From: Planctomycetota bacterium
Lineage (GTDB): Bacteria > Planctomycetota > UBA1135 > UBA2386
NCBI GenBank assembly: GCA_016716265.1
Contig: JADJWQ010000006.1
Span: 248,001-312,000, forward strand
Direction: 5' to 3'
Length of the DNA stretch: 64,000 nucleotides
Part shown: in pieces, positions 7,807 to 17,414 of the stretch
Position numbering within the stretch: the stretch's first letter is position 1
How the letters are laid out: each line of letters begins with the position of its first letter
Notes under the pieces: generated by a model
Seen by the model: the letters and a program-made list of their open reading frames with translations, nothing else
The model's database searches: none
What the model was told of the DNA's origin: nothing
Program-made: the position numbers and the translations under genes

Positions 7807-8874
7807 TCACCGCCCCGCTGACTCGAGCGATGCGTCCGCGGGCGCGGTCGACGACCGGCAATACTGCAGCGTGAAGGCGGTCTGCTCGAACGGCTGGATC
7901 GGCCGCGCGTCGAGCTCGGCCGCGAGCTCGCTCCGCACGGCGGCGAACGGCTCGTCGCGCGGCGGCAGCCGGCGCAGGCAATACACGAGCGCGTAGCGGG
8001 GCGCACCGCCACTCGCGGCACCGTCGAGCGAGACGACGGGCGACACCTCGCCGGGGGCGAGCTCGAACGCTGCGCGCGCGATCGGGTGCCGGAAGCCCCT
8101 CCCGAACGGCGCGAGGTAGCCGCCCTGCGAGCGGGTGTCGTCGTCCGACAGCCGCCGCGCGAGCGACGCGAAGTCCGCGCCGTCGAGCGCACGACGCCGG
8201 GCGTCCTCCAGCACCTGCGGATCGGAGTGCGTGATGAAGCGCACCTCGACGCGGTCCTCGAGCATGGCCAGGTAGCGGATCACGAGCCCGCGGTAGCGCA
8301 CGCGGGTGACGTCGCGCACCAGCTCGGCGCGGTACTCGTCCCGGCTCAGCCCGAACTGGCGCTGCAAGTAGCCGTCGAAGTCGAGTCGCCCCTGCAGCTC
8401 GACGTCGACCTGCGCGCGCAGCAGCTCCTCCTCCTCGCCGGCGAGCTGCGCGATCCGCTCGGCGTCCGGCTCGATGCCGTAGCGACGCGCGAACTGCGCG
8501 ACGACCGCGTCCATGACCAGCACGTCGATCCACAGCTGCGCGCGGCGGCGGTCGGTCTCGGCGAGCCGGTCGAACACGTGGCTCTTGCGGATCGCGACGT
8601 CCCCGACCGTCGCGACGACCGCGTCGTCCGCGGGCCGGGCCGGCTCGAGCAGCGCCGGGCCCTGCACCCCCGCGCCGGTGCCCGGGTGCAGCACGGACGC
8701 GAGCCGGTTCGACACCGCCGCGGGGACCGGCGCCACGACGCGCGGCGCGGGCGCGTCGAGCGGCGACGCGCCGCTGCGCCCGCCGGGCGGTGCCGCGCAG
8801 CCGGCGGTCAGCAGCAAGACCGCACCGATCGTCGCGGCGCGGCGTGTCGGAGCGCGGACCACGCGTGCCGCCAC
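7807..8874 (-). CDS. SurA-like lipoprotein with one rotamase domain
   Basis: 355 residues with lipoprotein signal (LLLTAGC). The middle is a SurA/PpiD-type helical N-domain: VATVGDVAIRKSHVFDRL near residue 90 is the usual VNGxxIxxxxxxxxL opening. A parvulin-type peptidyl-prolyl isomerase domain follows (about 205-320) with the typical RRLSDDDTRSQGGYLAPFGRG and FELAPGEVSPVV blocks. It probably assists folding of exported proteins, possibly products of the pseudopilin operon in which it sits. It starts with GTG three bases after the stop of the preceding gene, and no separate Shine-Dalgarno sequence is evident. Confidence 0.8.
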   Translation of the reverse strand: MAARVVRAPTRRAATIGAVLLLTAGCAAPPGGRSGASPLDAPAPRVVAPVPAAVSNRLASVLHPGTGAGVQGPALLEPARPADDAVVATVGDVAIRKSHVFDRLAETDRRRAQLWIDVLVMDAVVAQFARRYGIEPDAERIAQLAGEEEELLRAQVDVELQGRLDFDGYLQRQFGLSRDEYRAELVRDVTRVRYRGLVIRYLAMLEDRVEVRFITHSDPQVLEDARRRALDGADFASLARRLSDDDTRSQGGYLAPFGRGFRHPIARAAFELAPGEVSPVVSLDGAASGGAPRYALVYCLRRLPPRDEPFAAVRSELAAELDARPIQPFEQTAFTLQYCRSSTAPADASLESAGR

Positions 8875-8877
8875 GGG

Positions 8878-10380
8878 TCAGCGCACGCGGATCGCGCGCG
8901 TGAAGCGGGTGCCGTGGCAGAGCGGGCAGGTCCGCTTCTGCTCCTGACCGGACGTCGCGATCTCGACCAGGTTGCCCTCGCCGTTGCACGTCGCGCACTC
9001 GGTCGCGTAGGCACGCATCACCTCCATGCGCCCGCTGAACTCGGCGAAGTAGGCGCGCAGCCACGAGGTGCGGTCGTCGCGGCTCGCGTCGCGCCACCAG
9101 TCCTCCTCGGTCTCCTCGCCCTGGTCGCCGCGGCGCTGGGCGGCCGCCTGCCGACCGCGCTGCGCGAGCTCGCGCATGCGCCGCACCAGCCGCTCGAGCT
9201 CGCGGTCCTGCGCGGAGTCGCCGGAGCCGGTGCGGCCACCGGCGCCGGGACCGCTCTCGCGCTTGGTACCCTTGACGACCGCGTCGGCACCGAGCAGCCA
9301 GCTGCCGATGCCGTAGCTGTACAACGTGGTGCGGATGTGGCCGTGCTCGAGCCGCTTCGCCCACAGCTCCTCGGCCTCGCGCGGCTCGACCTCCAGCACC
9401 TCGGCCATGCGCTGGAAGACGTCGCGCACCATCTGGTCCTCGGCGTAGGTGCGCGCGGCGACCACCGACAGCTCGCGGTCCTTCGCGGCCTGGTCGGCGA
9501 GCGTGCGGACCGTGCGGTCCCAGAGCTGCCGCATCCGCTCGACCAGGAACACCTCGCGCGCCGCGGCGAGTCGCTGCTTCTCGCGGTCGAGCTCGCGCGC
9601 CAGCTTGCTGGTCGGGAAGCGCTGCTCGAACTCGGCGATCAGCGCGGTCGCCTTCTCGAACTCCTCGCGATTCCGCAGCGCGCGGATCTGCGACAGCATG
9701 TCGCGCTCCTCGGCGGACTCGGCGAGCACGTGCGCGCGCTGCAGCATCGACGGGATCTGCGCTGCCGACCGGCCGCCGCCGAGCTCCTGCGCCTTCTCGA
9801 GGTGCTCGATCGTCTTCTCGTACATCCCGACCCGGCGCATCTCCTCGGCGAGCCGCACGTGTGCATCGGGGTCGTCGCCCGGCGCGATCTCCGCGAGCTT
9901 CAGCGCGTACCACTCGGCGGTCGTGTAGATCTCGAGCGCCGCCACCTCGCGCTGCCGCACATCGCGGATCGTGTTGCGCACGATCGGCAGCACGCCGCTC
10001 TTGCGCTTCAGCAACACGTGCGTGTCGGTCCACTCGGTGATGACCCCGCTGACCTCCTCGGTGATGCCGCCGACCAGGAACTTGATGACGTCGGCCTGCA
10101 CGGTCACGAGGCTGTCGTCCTCGACGACGAGGCCCTCCTGACGCCGGATGCGCTCGGCGAACAGCACCGACAGGTCGTCCCAGGACAGCTCGAGCAGACC
10201 GCCATTGTCGAGGCGGCGGAAGCTCAGCCCCTCGCTGTTCGCGTCGACGACCTCGCCGACCAGCACGCGACCATCGCGAAGCTGGAGCGTCTGCGCGGCG
10301 GCCGGCGCGGCCGCGAGGCCCCAGAGTGCGAGCGCCGGCAACAGGCGCAGCGCGAACGAACGGATCGGTCCGGTCATCAT
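8878..10380 (-). CDS. Secreted protein with C-terminal DnaJ-like zinc motif
   Basis: 500 residues of unknown function. It has a clear signal peptide (residues 1-28, ending PAAAQ) and a small beta-rich N-domain beginning LRDGRVLVGEVVDANSEGL. A long charged alpha-helical region with TPR-like character follows (about 120-400), and a zinc-ribbon-like tail of two CxxC-type knuckles (CATCNGEGN and CPLCHGTRF) resembles the CxxCxGxG zinc centre of DnaJ. The ATG at 10380 overlaps the gspI stop (ATGATGA), and a strong AGGAGGAACGAGG ribosome site precedes it. Its place between pseudopilins and a SurA-like chaperone suggests a role in assembly or quality control of the pilus-like structure; that is inference. 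Confidence 0.7.
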   Translation of the reverse strand: MMTGPIRSFALRLLPALALWGLAAAPAAAQTLQLRDGRVLVGEVVDANSEGLSFRRLDNGGLLELSWDDLSVLFAERIRRQEGLVVEDDSLVTVQADVIKFLVGGITEEVSGVITEWTDTHVLLKRKSGVLPIVRNTIRDVRQREVAALEIYTTAEWYALKLAEIAPGDDPDAHVRLAEEMRRVGMYEKTIEHLEKAQELGGGRSAAQIPSMLQRAHVLAESAEERDMLSQIRALRNREEFEKATALIAEFEQRFPTSKLARELDREKQRLAAAREVFLVERMRQLWDRTVRTLADQAAKDRELSVVAARTYAEDQMVRDVFQRMAEVLEVEPREAEELWAKRLEHGHIRTTLYSYGIGSWLLGADAVVKGTKRESGPGAGGRTGSGDSAQDRELERLVRRMRELAQRGRQAAAQRRGDQGEETEEDWWRDASRDDRTSWLRAYFAEFSGRMEVMRAYATECATCNGEGNLVEIATSGQEQKRTCPLCHGTRFTRAIRVR

Positions 10381-10859
10381 CGTTCCTCGTTCCTCCTCGC
10401 CGCCACGCGCAGCGAGAACGGCACCTGGCGGGGCACGATCCGGCGCAGCTCGACACCCTGGTCGGCGCCCTGCTCGAGCCATGCGACCCGGATCTTCAGC
10501 AGCACGAGATCGGGCCGCGTCGGGTCGGTCACGAATTCCACGGAGTAGCGCATGCCGGGAAAGCCGTCTACCTCCTCGACGACGAGCGTCGGGATCGCGA
10601 GATCCTCGTCGACGAACTCGTCGGGCAGCGGGTGCTCGGCCAGCGTGGCGCGCTCGACCTCCTGCACGATGCGCTCGGCGAGCACGACGGCGCGGCCGCG
10701 CATCTCGGCGGTGCGCCGGGAGTCGACGCCGACCGACAGCACGCCGAGCACCGCGGTGATGCCGAAGGTCAGGATGCCCATCGCGAGCATCAGCTCCAGC
10801 AGCGTGAAGCCGGCCTGGCCGCGCGTCGGCGGCGGCACCGCGTGACGGAGCTCAATCAT
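10377..10859 (-). CDS. Minor pseudopilin, GspI-like
   Basis: 160-residue type IV prepilin-like protein. A short basic leader is followed by the prepilin peptidase site and helix (GFTLLELMLAMGILTFGITA), with Glu at position +5 of the mature protein, then the A/V/L-rich continuation of GspI-type pseudopilins with VLAERIVQEVERATL. Of two candidate starts, the ATG at 10859 was preferred: a GGGAGG ribosome site lies seven bases upstream of it but only one base before the alternative ATG at 10865. It overlaps gspJ by 8 bases and the following gene by 4. The I assignment is from operon order and size. Confidence 0.8.
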   Translation of the reverse strand: MIELRHAVPPPTRGQAGFTLLELMLAMGILTFGITAVLGVLSVGVDSRRTAEMRGRAVVLAERIVQEVERATLAEHPLPDEFVDEDLAIPTLVVEEVDGFPGMRYSVEFVTDPTRPDLVLLKIRVAWLEQGADQGVELRRIVPRQVPFSLRVAARRNEER

Positions 10860-12075
10860 CGGCATCCCTCCCGTGCGGAATCGGCACGCAGAGCTGGACC
10901 GTGCGCCCGGCGCGCACCGGCGTGCCGGCCGGATGGTCGAGCGCGGTCGTGCCGCGCTCGCCGCGGCGCAGGCCGTCGAGCGTGGTGCCCGCCTCGTTGG
11001 CGTAGCGGACCCACTCGGCGCCGACCTTCAGGAACCGCGTCTCGGTCGGCGGCGGCAGCCGCTCGACCGTCGTGACGACCATGCGCTGCGCGTCGGTCGA
11101 CAGCGACTGCGCGAGGTAGGCCTCGGGGGCCGCGTCGGGTGGACCGGCGACGACGATCGTCACGCGGATCCACCGCGGCCACACGTCGTCGCGCGGATCG
11201 CGCAGGCTCTGCGGACCGACATCGAGCAGGAACGCGTCGCGGCGGTCGTCGCTCTCGCCGAGCAGCCCGGCGCGCGCGGAGTCCCAGACCTGCAGCGGCC
11301 CCTGGCCGGAGCCGGCGTCCCAGTCGGTCGTGAACTGCGACCACAGCTCGAGGTCGAAGTGCAGCAGGCCGGTCGCGACGACGCGCGTCCGCGCGCGCAG
11401 CGTGCCGGCATCGAGCGCGAGGTCGTCCAGGTCGGCGTAGTCGACCAGCCGGCGTTCGCCCTCGGCGAGCAGATCGGCATCGGCGAGCCGCTCGCCGACG
11501 TGCAGCGCGAGGTAGACGCCGGTGTCGTCGACCGGCCAGGCCGCCATCAGCAGCTCGCCGCGCCCCCGCAGGGGCCAGGCCGCACGCAGCTCGTCGAGCC
11601 GGGCGATCGCGTCGGGATCGCCGTCCGGACCGACGCGCGACACGTCGAGCCGCAGCTCGTCGGCGACCAGCTCGCGCAGCGCGCCCTCGAGCAGCCGCTC
11701 CTCGTCCGCCGGCGCCAGCCGCGCGGTCGAGCGCAGCACCGGCAGCCGCGGGGGCGGTGGCCCCACGGGCGTCGCGACACCCGCGACGACGCGGTGCACG
11801 ATCAGCCGCGCATCGACGGCGGCCTCGCCGGCGAGCGCGTCGACGCGCGGACCGGCCGTCGACTGCAGCGCACCCTCGGCCGCGCGCGACGCCGTCAGGG
11901 CCCGGTCGGCGAGCTCCTGCCCGCGCTCGCCGCTGTCGAACAGCGACGCCCCCCCACCGACGAGCTGCACGAGCATCGTCAGGAAGGCGGCGAGCAGACC
12001 CATCGCGATCACCAGCTCGAGCAGCGTGAAGCCGCCCTCGCGCGCCGCCGATCCGTGCCCCGCGTGCACTGTCAT
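10852..12075 (-). CDS. Minor pseudopilin, GspJ-like, enlarged
   Basis: 407 residues, about twice the usual GspJ. The prepilin segment GGFTLLELVIAMGLLAAFLT lies near residue 17. The middle resembles GspJ beta-domains with several paired strands. Near the C-terminus (about 343-391) is a module FLKVGAEWVRY...GLRRGERGTTALDHPAGTPV. Related modules occur several times in the neighbouring GspK, so the two products share a building block and may touch. The start overlaps the gspK stop (ATGA). No other domain is recognised. Confidence 0.78.
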   Translation of the reverse strand: MTVHAGHGSAAREGGFTLLELVIAMGLLAAFLTMLVQLVGGGASLFDSGERGQELADRALTASRAAEGALQSTAGPRVDALAGEAAVDARLIVHRVVAGVATPVGPPPPRLPVLRSTARLAPADEERLLEGALRELVADELRLDVSRVGPDGDPDAIARLDELRAAWPLRGRGELLMAAWPVDDTGVYLALHVGERLADADLLAEGERRLVDYADLDDLALDAGTLRARTRVVATGLLHFDLELWSQFTTDWDAGSGQGPLQVWDSARAGLLGESDDRRDAFLLDVGPQSLRDPRDDVWPRWIRVTIVVAGPPDAAPEAYLAQSLSTDAQRMVVTTVERLPPPTETRFLKVGAEWVRYANEAGTTLDGLRRGERGTTALDHPAGTPVRAGRTVQLCVPIPHGRDADD

Positions 12076-15000
12076 CGTGCCGTCACCCGTTCGTCGAGGA
12101 TGCGCGGCTCGCCCTCGTAGTCGACGAAGAACCAACGCAGCCGCGGCGTGCGCTTGTAGCCCTGGGCGAGGAACAGCGTCGGGTCGAAGGCGCCCGGCTC
12201 GTAGACGTTGACGAAGCGCAGCTCGAGATGCCGGCCGTGGCTCCGGATCGCATTGGGCTGACCGCCCGGCTGGCCCTCCCGCAGGAGCCACAATCCCGGC
12301 GTCTGTGCGGGGTCGTTGTCGAAGCTGCCGCGCTCGTCGAGTCGCGCATAGCAGTAGAGATCGACGGTCGCGTCGGGCAGGTCGGCCTCCCACGCGACGC
12401 CGCCGAAGAACGCCGGGCCGTGGTCGAGCGTCACCTGCAGATAGGCGCTCTCCGGGTCGTCGGCCTCCGGGCGGTAGCGATCCCAGTAGCGGAACGGGAA
12501 CCAGATGACCGGCGTGCCCGAGCTGCCCGCCGACGGCTGCGTGCCGTAGCGCCCGCGGAACAGGCCGACCCGCGCGCGGCCCTCCGCGCTGCGCGACTGC
12601 CACAGCGGCATCGCCAGCGTCGTGTCGCCGCGCGTCCAGGTGTAGTGCAGGAGCTCCTGGCCCATCAGCACGGTCCCGCCGTGACGCGGTAGGCCGCCGA
12701 GACCGTTCGTCTCGAACTCGTGGTCGCTCAACCCGCAACCGGACGCGAGGACCGCCGCCGGCACGTGCTCCAGGAAGTGGGCGAGCGCCCCCTCGTCGTG
12801 CCCGCTCGGTTGCGTGCCGAGCACGCCGCGACCACCCGGCGCGATCTGCACGCGGCCGCTGCCGGGGTCGAAGCTCTGGTAGACGAGCAGCTCGCGGTCG
12901 ATCTGCAGCAGCCCGCCGTTCTGCGGGAACACGTCGTTGTTGCCGTAGCTGCGGAGCTGCAGCGGGCGCCCACCCTCGAGCGCGCCCGCCGGCGTCACGA
13001 TCACCGCGGTCCGCACGAAGAACTCCTGGCCGTCCTCGGGCAGCTGCGAGTCGAGCGGCCGCGGGAACGCCATCCGCGCCACGACCGCGACCTCGTCGAC
13101 GATGCCGCGCGCCTGCCGGCCGTCGCCGAGTCCGGTGCCGCCGACGACCGCCTCGTCGGTGTCGACCGCCGGCAGCTCGCCGCTCGGGAACTTGACCATC
13201 CGGTCGAGCAGCCGGACGTCGAACAGGTCACGGCCCGCGTCGCCGGTGCGCGAGCCGTCCGGCCACGCGAGGTACGGCGTGCGCAGCACGTCCTGCAGGC
13301 CCACCAGGTAGCAGGGCTCGGGGCCGAACCGGTCGACGCCCTCGTCGGCGAGCTGCGCGCGCGTCGCGTCGGGGTCGATCTGGTCCGAGCGCCGCACCGG
13401 CACCGTCCAGTTGACCGTGTGCCACTCGACCGCGGGCGTCTCGCCGGCGAGCCGGCGCGAGCCCTGCACCATCGTGACGCGGTCGAGCCGGCCCGGGCGC
13501 GGCGCGGTCAGGCCGTAGCCGCCGTAGTCGTACTCGAAGCGGTGCACCGGCAGCACCTGGCTGCCGGCCGGGTGTGCGTGCGACGAGGTCGCCGCGCGCG
13601 GCGCGCGCAGGCCCTGCGAGGTCCGCATGACGTCGGAGAAGTCGTCACCGCGGAACTTCATCGCGCGGCGCACCACGCTGCAGGCCGGGTAGTCGAGCTC
13701 CAGCCGATCCAGGTAGCCGATGCCGTCGTAGCCGGTGTCGACCGGCGCCGGGTACGGCTCGCGCAGCTCGTCCTGGTTGTCGAGGCCGGCGATCGTGATC
13801 TCCGACTCGAAGATCACCACGCTGACGTCACCGTCGCCGACGAGGTTGCGGCGCGTGGCCTCGTACGCGTTGCGGTCGACGCGGACGACCCGCGCACCGC
13901 GCGTCGCGTTGTAGCGCACCCACTCGGTCTCGCGGTCGTCGCCCGCACCCGAGCGGATCTGCAACCACTGCGTGAGCTCGGTCGCGTCGTCGACGACCCC
14001 GTTCACGTTGATCGAGATCGGCACGACGTACGTGTACATGCGCGGCAGCTCGTTGAACGAGACCCGCCCGTCGCGGGACACGTACTGCGGCGACCACTCG
14101 ATCACGAACGAACGCCGCCGCGTCGGGTCGCGGCGCAGGTCGCCCTCGAGGCCGGTGCGCTTCGGCAGCACCACGCCGCGGGTGACGCCGGTCAGCCGCG
14201 TGCCCTGGCGGGCGGTGTACTCGATCGCCTGGATGCCGCCGACGAATACCGTCTCGCCGACCTCGTTGCCGGCTCCGCCGGGTCGCCGCGCCTGCAGCGT
14301 GTTGCCGACCCAGCGCTGGACCAGCAATGCATAGCCGCCGGACGCCGGGAACGCCGCCGCGATCTCGTTCGATGCGTCGTCGGCCGGCAGGTCGTCGGAC
14401 AGCGGATTGCCGAGCTGGAGGTCGCCGCTCCACGTCTCGTCCAGGCCGCGCCCGACCAGCCGCTGCGTGTTGCCCGCAGTGATGATGATCGGCTCGAGGT
14501 CCTGCGTGTTCACGACGCGCGCGACGCCGTAGGTGCCGAGCTCGTCGGCGAGCGACCCGCCGGACAGCATCAGCGGGTACTCGCGGTGCGGCCACAGCGG
14601 CAGCGAGTAGCCGTACAGCTCCACGCCGGCGCCGACCGGGTGGTCGGGTGCGGTGATCTCGAGCGGCTCGCTGCCCTGCTGCGAGATCTGCCGCAGCTCC
14701 TCCAGCAGGTCGCGGTCGATGTTCGACGGGATCGGCTCGAGGAACTCGTAGATCCACGCGCGCGCCTGCCGGCCGCCGAGCGAGCCTGCGAAGCGCGTGT
14801 AGAAGGTCGAGTCGTCCTTGGACGAGTACTCGAACAGCTCGTTGCCGATCCGTAGCACACCGCGCTGCGGGAAGCCGGCGGTGCTCGCGACGCGGACGTC
14901 CGGGTAGCGGTCGCGGTCGAGCAGGAAGCTGACGACGCCGTCCTCCGGCCGGTAGGCGGGCAGCGCGTCGACGAGCTCGGTCTGCATCGCCGGGCGCCCG

Positions 15001-17414
15001 CGCGGCACGCCGTCGACGAGGAAGCTGAGCTGGCCAGGTCGATCGCCGTGCGCGGAGAACGCGACGTGGTACCAGGTGTCCGGCTGCAGGTCGTAGTCGC
15101 TCAGCGGGACCTCGAAGCGGCCGGTGCTGCGCTCGACCGCGGCGAGCGACGCCGACGGCTGCGGGTCGATGCCGGCCTCGGCGATCACCTCGAAGACGAG
15201 CTTCTGCTCGCGGATCTCGACCTTGATGCGATTGCGGTCGGGCCCGGCGTCGTCGGCCGGGTTCGACAGGTCGAACAGCACCTGCTGGCCGACGTCGCGC
15301 GGGCGGAACCAGAACGTCACCGCGTGGCGCTCGGTGATGCCGCTGACCGTCGTCAGCGGGAAGGCGATGCGGTCGTGGCTGCGCCGATTGCGCATCGCCT
15401 CCGCGGCGCCGGGCGTCGCCCGCTCGCCGATGTTCGCGATGCGGTAGTCGCCCTCGCGCTGCAGGTCGCGGCCCTCGGGGTTCTGCGCGTTGAGGAACGA
15501 CTCGTGGACCGCGACGTTGCCGCCGTACGCGAACGGCGTCGTCGACGGCAACGGCTGGACGTAGCCGTCGTCGCCCGACTTGTCGGGGAAGCGCGGCTGG
15601 CCGAAGCCGGCGTTCGGGAACACCTCGGCGAGCAGGTGCGCCTCGGTGCGCAGCGCGGGTACCGTGCCGAGCCGGTCCGGCCGCACCGCCGACGTGTTGA
15701 TCGGGCCGGTCAGCCAGTACGGGCTATGGCGGTCGAGGCGCAGGAACTCCTCGACCATCTCCTGCGTCGCGGCGCCCCAGCCGAGCCGGCCGCCGGGCAA
15801 TGCGATCGCCTCGCCCTCGCGTTCGTGCCGCGCGACCTCGCGGCCGCTGGCGAGCAGCCGCGCGGCGCTGGCGCGGTAGTGCACGAGCGGCGACGAGAAG
15901 AACGCGATCGGCACGGTGCCCATCTGCACGCGGTCGGTGCAACCGACCTGCAGTCCCTCGTAGACGCGCATCGCGAGCACGCGCAGCGCCTGCGAGTCGA
16001 CGCCGTCGCCCCACAGCAGCGGCATGAAGCGGCGGACGAAGTCCTCCCAGCCGTCGAACGGGCGCGGTGTCAGGTCGAGTTCGCCGTCGCGGCCGAGCTC
16101 GGCCGGCAGCTCCGAGCCGAGGTCGCCGCGCATCGCGATGACCGCCCGCGCGAGCTCCTCGGCGCGCCGCGTCGACACGTACGGCGGGCGCCGCTGCGTC
16201 TCGCCGTCGCGCACGACGCTCGGGACGTTGGCGCGCAGGTGTGCGAACACCGCGCGCAGCACCGGCTCCTCGGCGGTGTTCAGGTTGACCGCGACCGGCA
16301 CGAGCGGCTCGACGATCGTCTCGAGCGGCTCGAACGGCTGCGACAGCGGGTGCAGCAGCGAGATCGCGACGTCGTTCGGCAGGTTGATGCCGGCCGCGTT
16401 GCCACCGAGGTAGGTCGCGGCGACGAGGCCGTACTCGACGAGCACGCCGTCGAGGCTGCGGATCCGGACGATGCGGCCGGCTCCGATGCCGGCGCCCGAG
16501 CGCACCTGCAGGATGCGCGGCAGATGTTGCAGCGGATCCTCGCGGATCAGGAACACACGCTCGGCGTGCCCGAAGCGTGCCGAGTTCTCGCGCATCGACA
16601 CCGTCGTGCAGTAGCGCTCGAGCGTCTCGAGCTGCTGCGCCGAGAAGCCGGGCAGCCCGAGCAGCTCGATGCGCTGGACCTCGCTGACCGAGCCGTACGG
16701 CGTGCGCGTCATCGGCACGCCGTCGCCCTCGTGCGGGAACAGCACGGCGAGCACGCAGCGCAGGTCCAGCACCAGCGAGTCGGCCGGGATCACGTAGTCG
16801 GGCGCGAGCTCGGCCGGGAAGTAGCCGAACTCGGCGAGCTGGCCGCGCCGCAGGCCGCGGAAGCGGCTGCCGTCACGCGCGTCGTAGGCGATCACCTCGC
16901 GGTCGATCAGCAGGTAGCCGGTCTCACCGAACGCGTCGAGCGCGCCGTCGACCGGGATCTCGGAGTCCTCGAGGGCGACCTCGTCGGTCGTGCGCACCGC
17001 GAGGTCCAGCAGGTTCGCGAGCGCGAGCGGGGTCGCGGTGTCGAGGTCGAGCGTGCGCTGCACGTCCTCGACCTCGCCCTGCAGGAGCGTCCGCCCGAGG
17101 CCGCCCTGGCCGACCTCGGCGAGCTGCCCGGGCAGCTCGAGCGACGCCGGGAACTCCGCGCGGCCGTCGGACGCCCGCGTCTGGTCGTACATGAAGCAGC
17201 CCTCGGCGGCGCGCTGCAGCAGCACGTCGCGCGCGGACGCCGAGCCCCACTCGGCACGGAGCTCCTCGAGGGACGCGCGCGCGGCCTCGTCGCCGCGCCC
17301 CATGCTGAACACGAACGGCCCGGCCATCGCGAGCAGCACGGCGAGCGCGACCAGGACCGCGATCAGCGCCAGACCGCGCTCCGGGCGTCGCGGGGAACTC
17401 GAGCGGCGGGTCAT
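12072..17414 (-). CDS. Giant GspK-like pseudopilin with LamG-type domain (1780 residues)
   Basis: GspK is normally about 300 residues and caps the pseudopilus tip; this protein has 1780. The N-terminus is K-like: basic leader, then GLALIAVLVALAVLLAMAGP (residues 14-33) without the Glu+5, as in GspK. A helix-hairpin-helix segment typical of GspK (VNLNTAEEPVLRAVF) is near 375. A LamG/concanavalin-like jelly roll follows at about 690-810 (AVTFWFRPRDVGQQVLFDLS ... TWYHVAFSAHGDRPGQLSFL). Several copies of a module of the form ExxxY...GLxRGxxGT...G are spread from ~166 to ~1645. The frame is intact throughout. Likely a long surface- or substrate-binding tip subunit. It overlaps gspH and gspJ by four bases each. 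Confidence 0.8.
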   Translation of the reverse strand: MTRRSSSPRRPERGLALIAVLVALAVLLAMAGPFVFSMGRGDEAARASLEELRAEWGSASARDVLLQRAAEGCFMYDQTRASDGRAEFPASLELPGQLAEVGQGGLGRTLLQGEVEDVQRTLDLDTATPLALANLLDLAVRTTDEVALEDSEIPVDGALDAFGETGYLLIDREVIAYDARDGSRFRGLRRGQLAEFGYFPAELAPDYVIPADSLVLDLRCVLAVLFPHEGDGVPMTRTPYGSVSEVQRIELLGLPGFSAQQLETLERYCTTVSMRENSARFGHAERVFLIREDPLQHLPRILQVRSGAGIGAGRIVRIRSLDGVLVEYGLVAATYLGGNAAGINLPNDVAISLLHPLSQPFEPLETIVEPLVPVAVNLNTAEEPVLRAVFAHLRANVPSVVRDGETQRRPPYVSTRRAEELARAVIAMRGDLGSELPAELGRDGELDLTPRPFDGWEDFVRRFMPLLWGDGVDSQALRVLAMRVYEGLQVGCTDRVQMGTVPIAFFSSPLVHYRASAARLLASGREVARHEREGEAIALPGGRLGWGAATQEMVEEFLRLDRHSPYWLTGPINTSAVRPDRLGTVPALRTEAHLLAEVFPNAGFGQPRFPDKSGDDGYVQPLPSTTPFAYGGNVAVHESFLNAQNPEGRDLQREGDYRIANIGERATPGAAEAMRNRRSHDRIAFPLTTVSGITERHAVTFWFRPRDVGQQVLFDLSNPADDAGPDRNRIKVEIREQKLVFEVIAEAGIDPQPSASLAAVERSTGRFEVPLSDYDLQPDTWYHVAFSAHGDRPGQLSFLVDGVPRGRPAMQTELVDALPAYRPEDGVVSFLLDRDRYPDVRVASTAGFPQRGVLRIGNELFEYSSKDDSTFYTRFAGSLGGRQARAWIYEFLEPIPSNIDRDLLEELRQISQQGSEPLEITAPDHPVGAGVELYGYSLPLWPHREYPLMLSGGSLADELGTYGVARVVNTQDLEPIIITAGNTQRLVGRGLDETWSGDLQLGNPLSDDLPADDASNEIAAAFPASGGYALLVQRWVGNTLQARRPGGAGNEVGETVFVGGIQAIEYTARQGTRLTGVTRGVVLPKRTGLEGDLRRDPTRRRSFVIEWSPQYVSRDGRVSFNELPRMYTYVVPISINVNGVVDDATELTQWLQIRSGAGDDRETEWVRYNATRGARVVRVDRNAYEATRRNLVGDGDVSVVIFESEITIAGLDNQDELREPYPAPVDTGYDGIGYLDRLELDYPACSVVRRAMKFRGDDFSDVMRTSQGLRAPRAATSSHAHPAGSQVLPVHRFEYDYGGYGLTAPRPGRLDRVTMVQGSRRLAGETPAVEWHTVNWTVPVRRSDQIDPDATRAQLADEGVDRFGPEPCYLVGLQDVLRTPYLAWPDGSRTGDAGRDLFDVRLLDRMVKFPSGELPAVDTDEAVVGGTGLGDGRQARGIVDEVAVVARMAFPRPLDSQLPEDGQEFFVRTAVIVTPAGALEGGRPLQLRSYGNNDVFPQNGGLLQIDRELLVYQSFDPGSGRVQIAPGGRGVLGTQPSGHDEGALAHFLEHVPAAVLASGCGLSDHEFETNGLGGLPRHGGTVLMGQELLHYTWTRGDTTLAMPLWQSRSAEGRARVGLFRGRYGTQPSAGSSGTPVIWFPFRYWDRYRPEADDPESAYLQVTLDHGPAFFGGVAWEADLPDATVDLYCYARLDERGSFDNDPAQTPGLWLLREGQPGGQPNAIRSHGRHLELRFVNVYEPGAFDPTLFLAQGYKRTPRLRWFFVDYEGEPRILDERVTAR

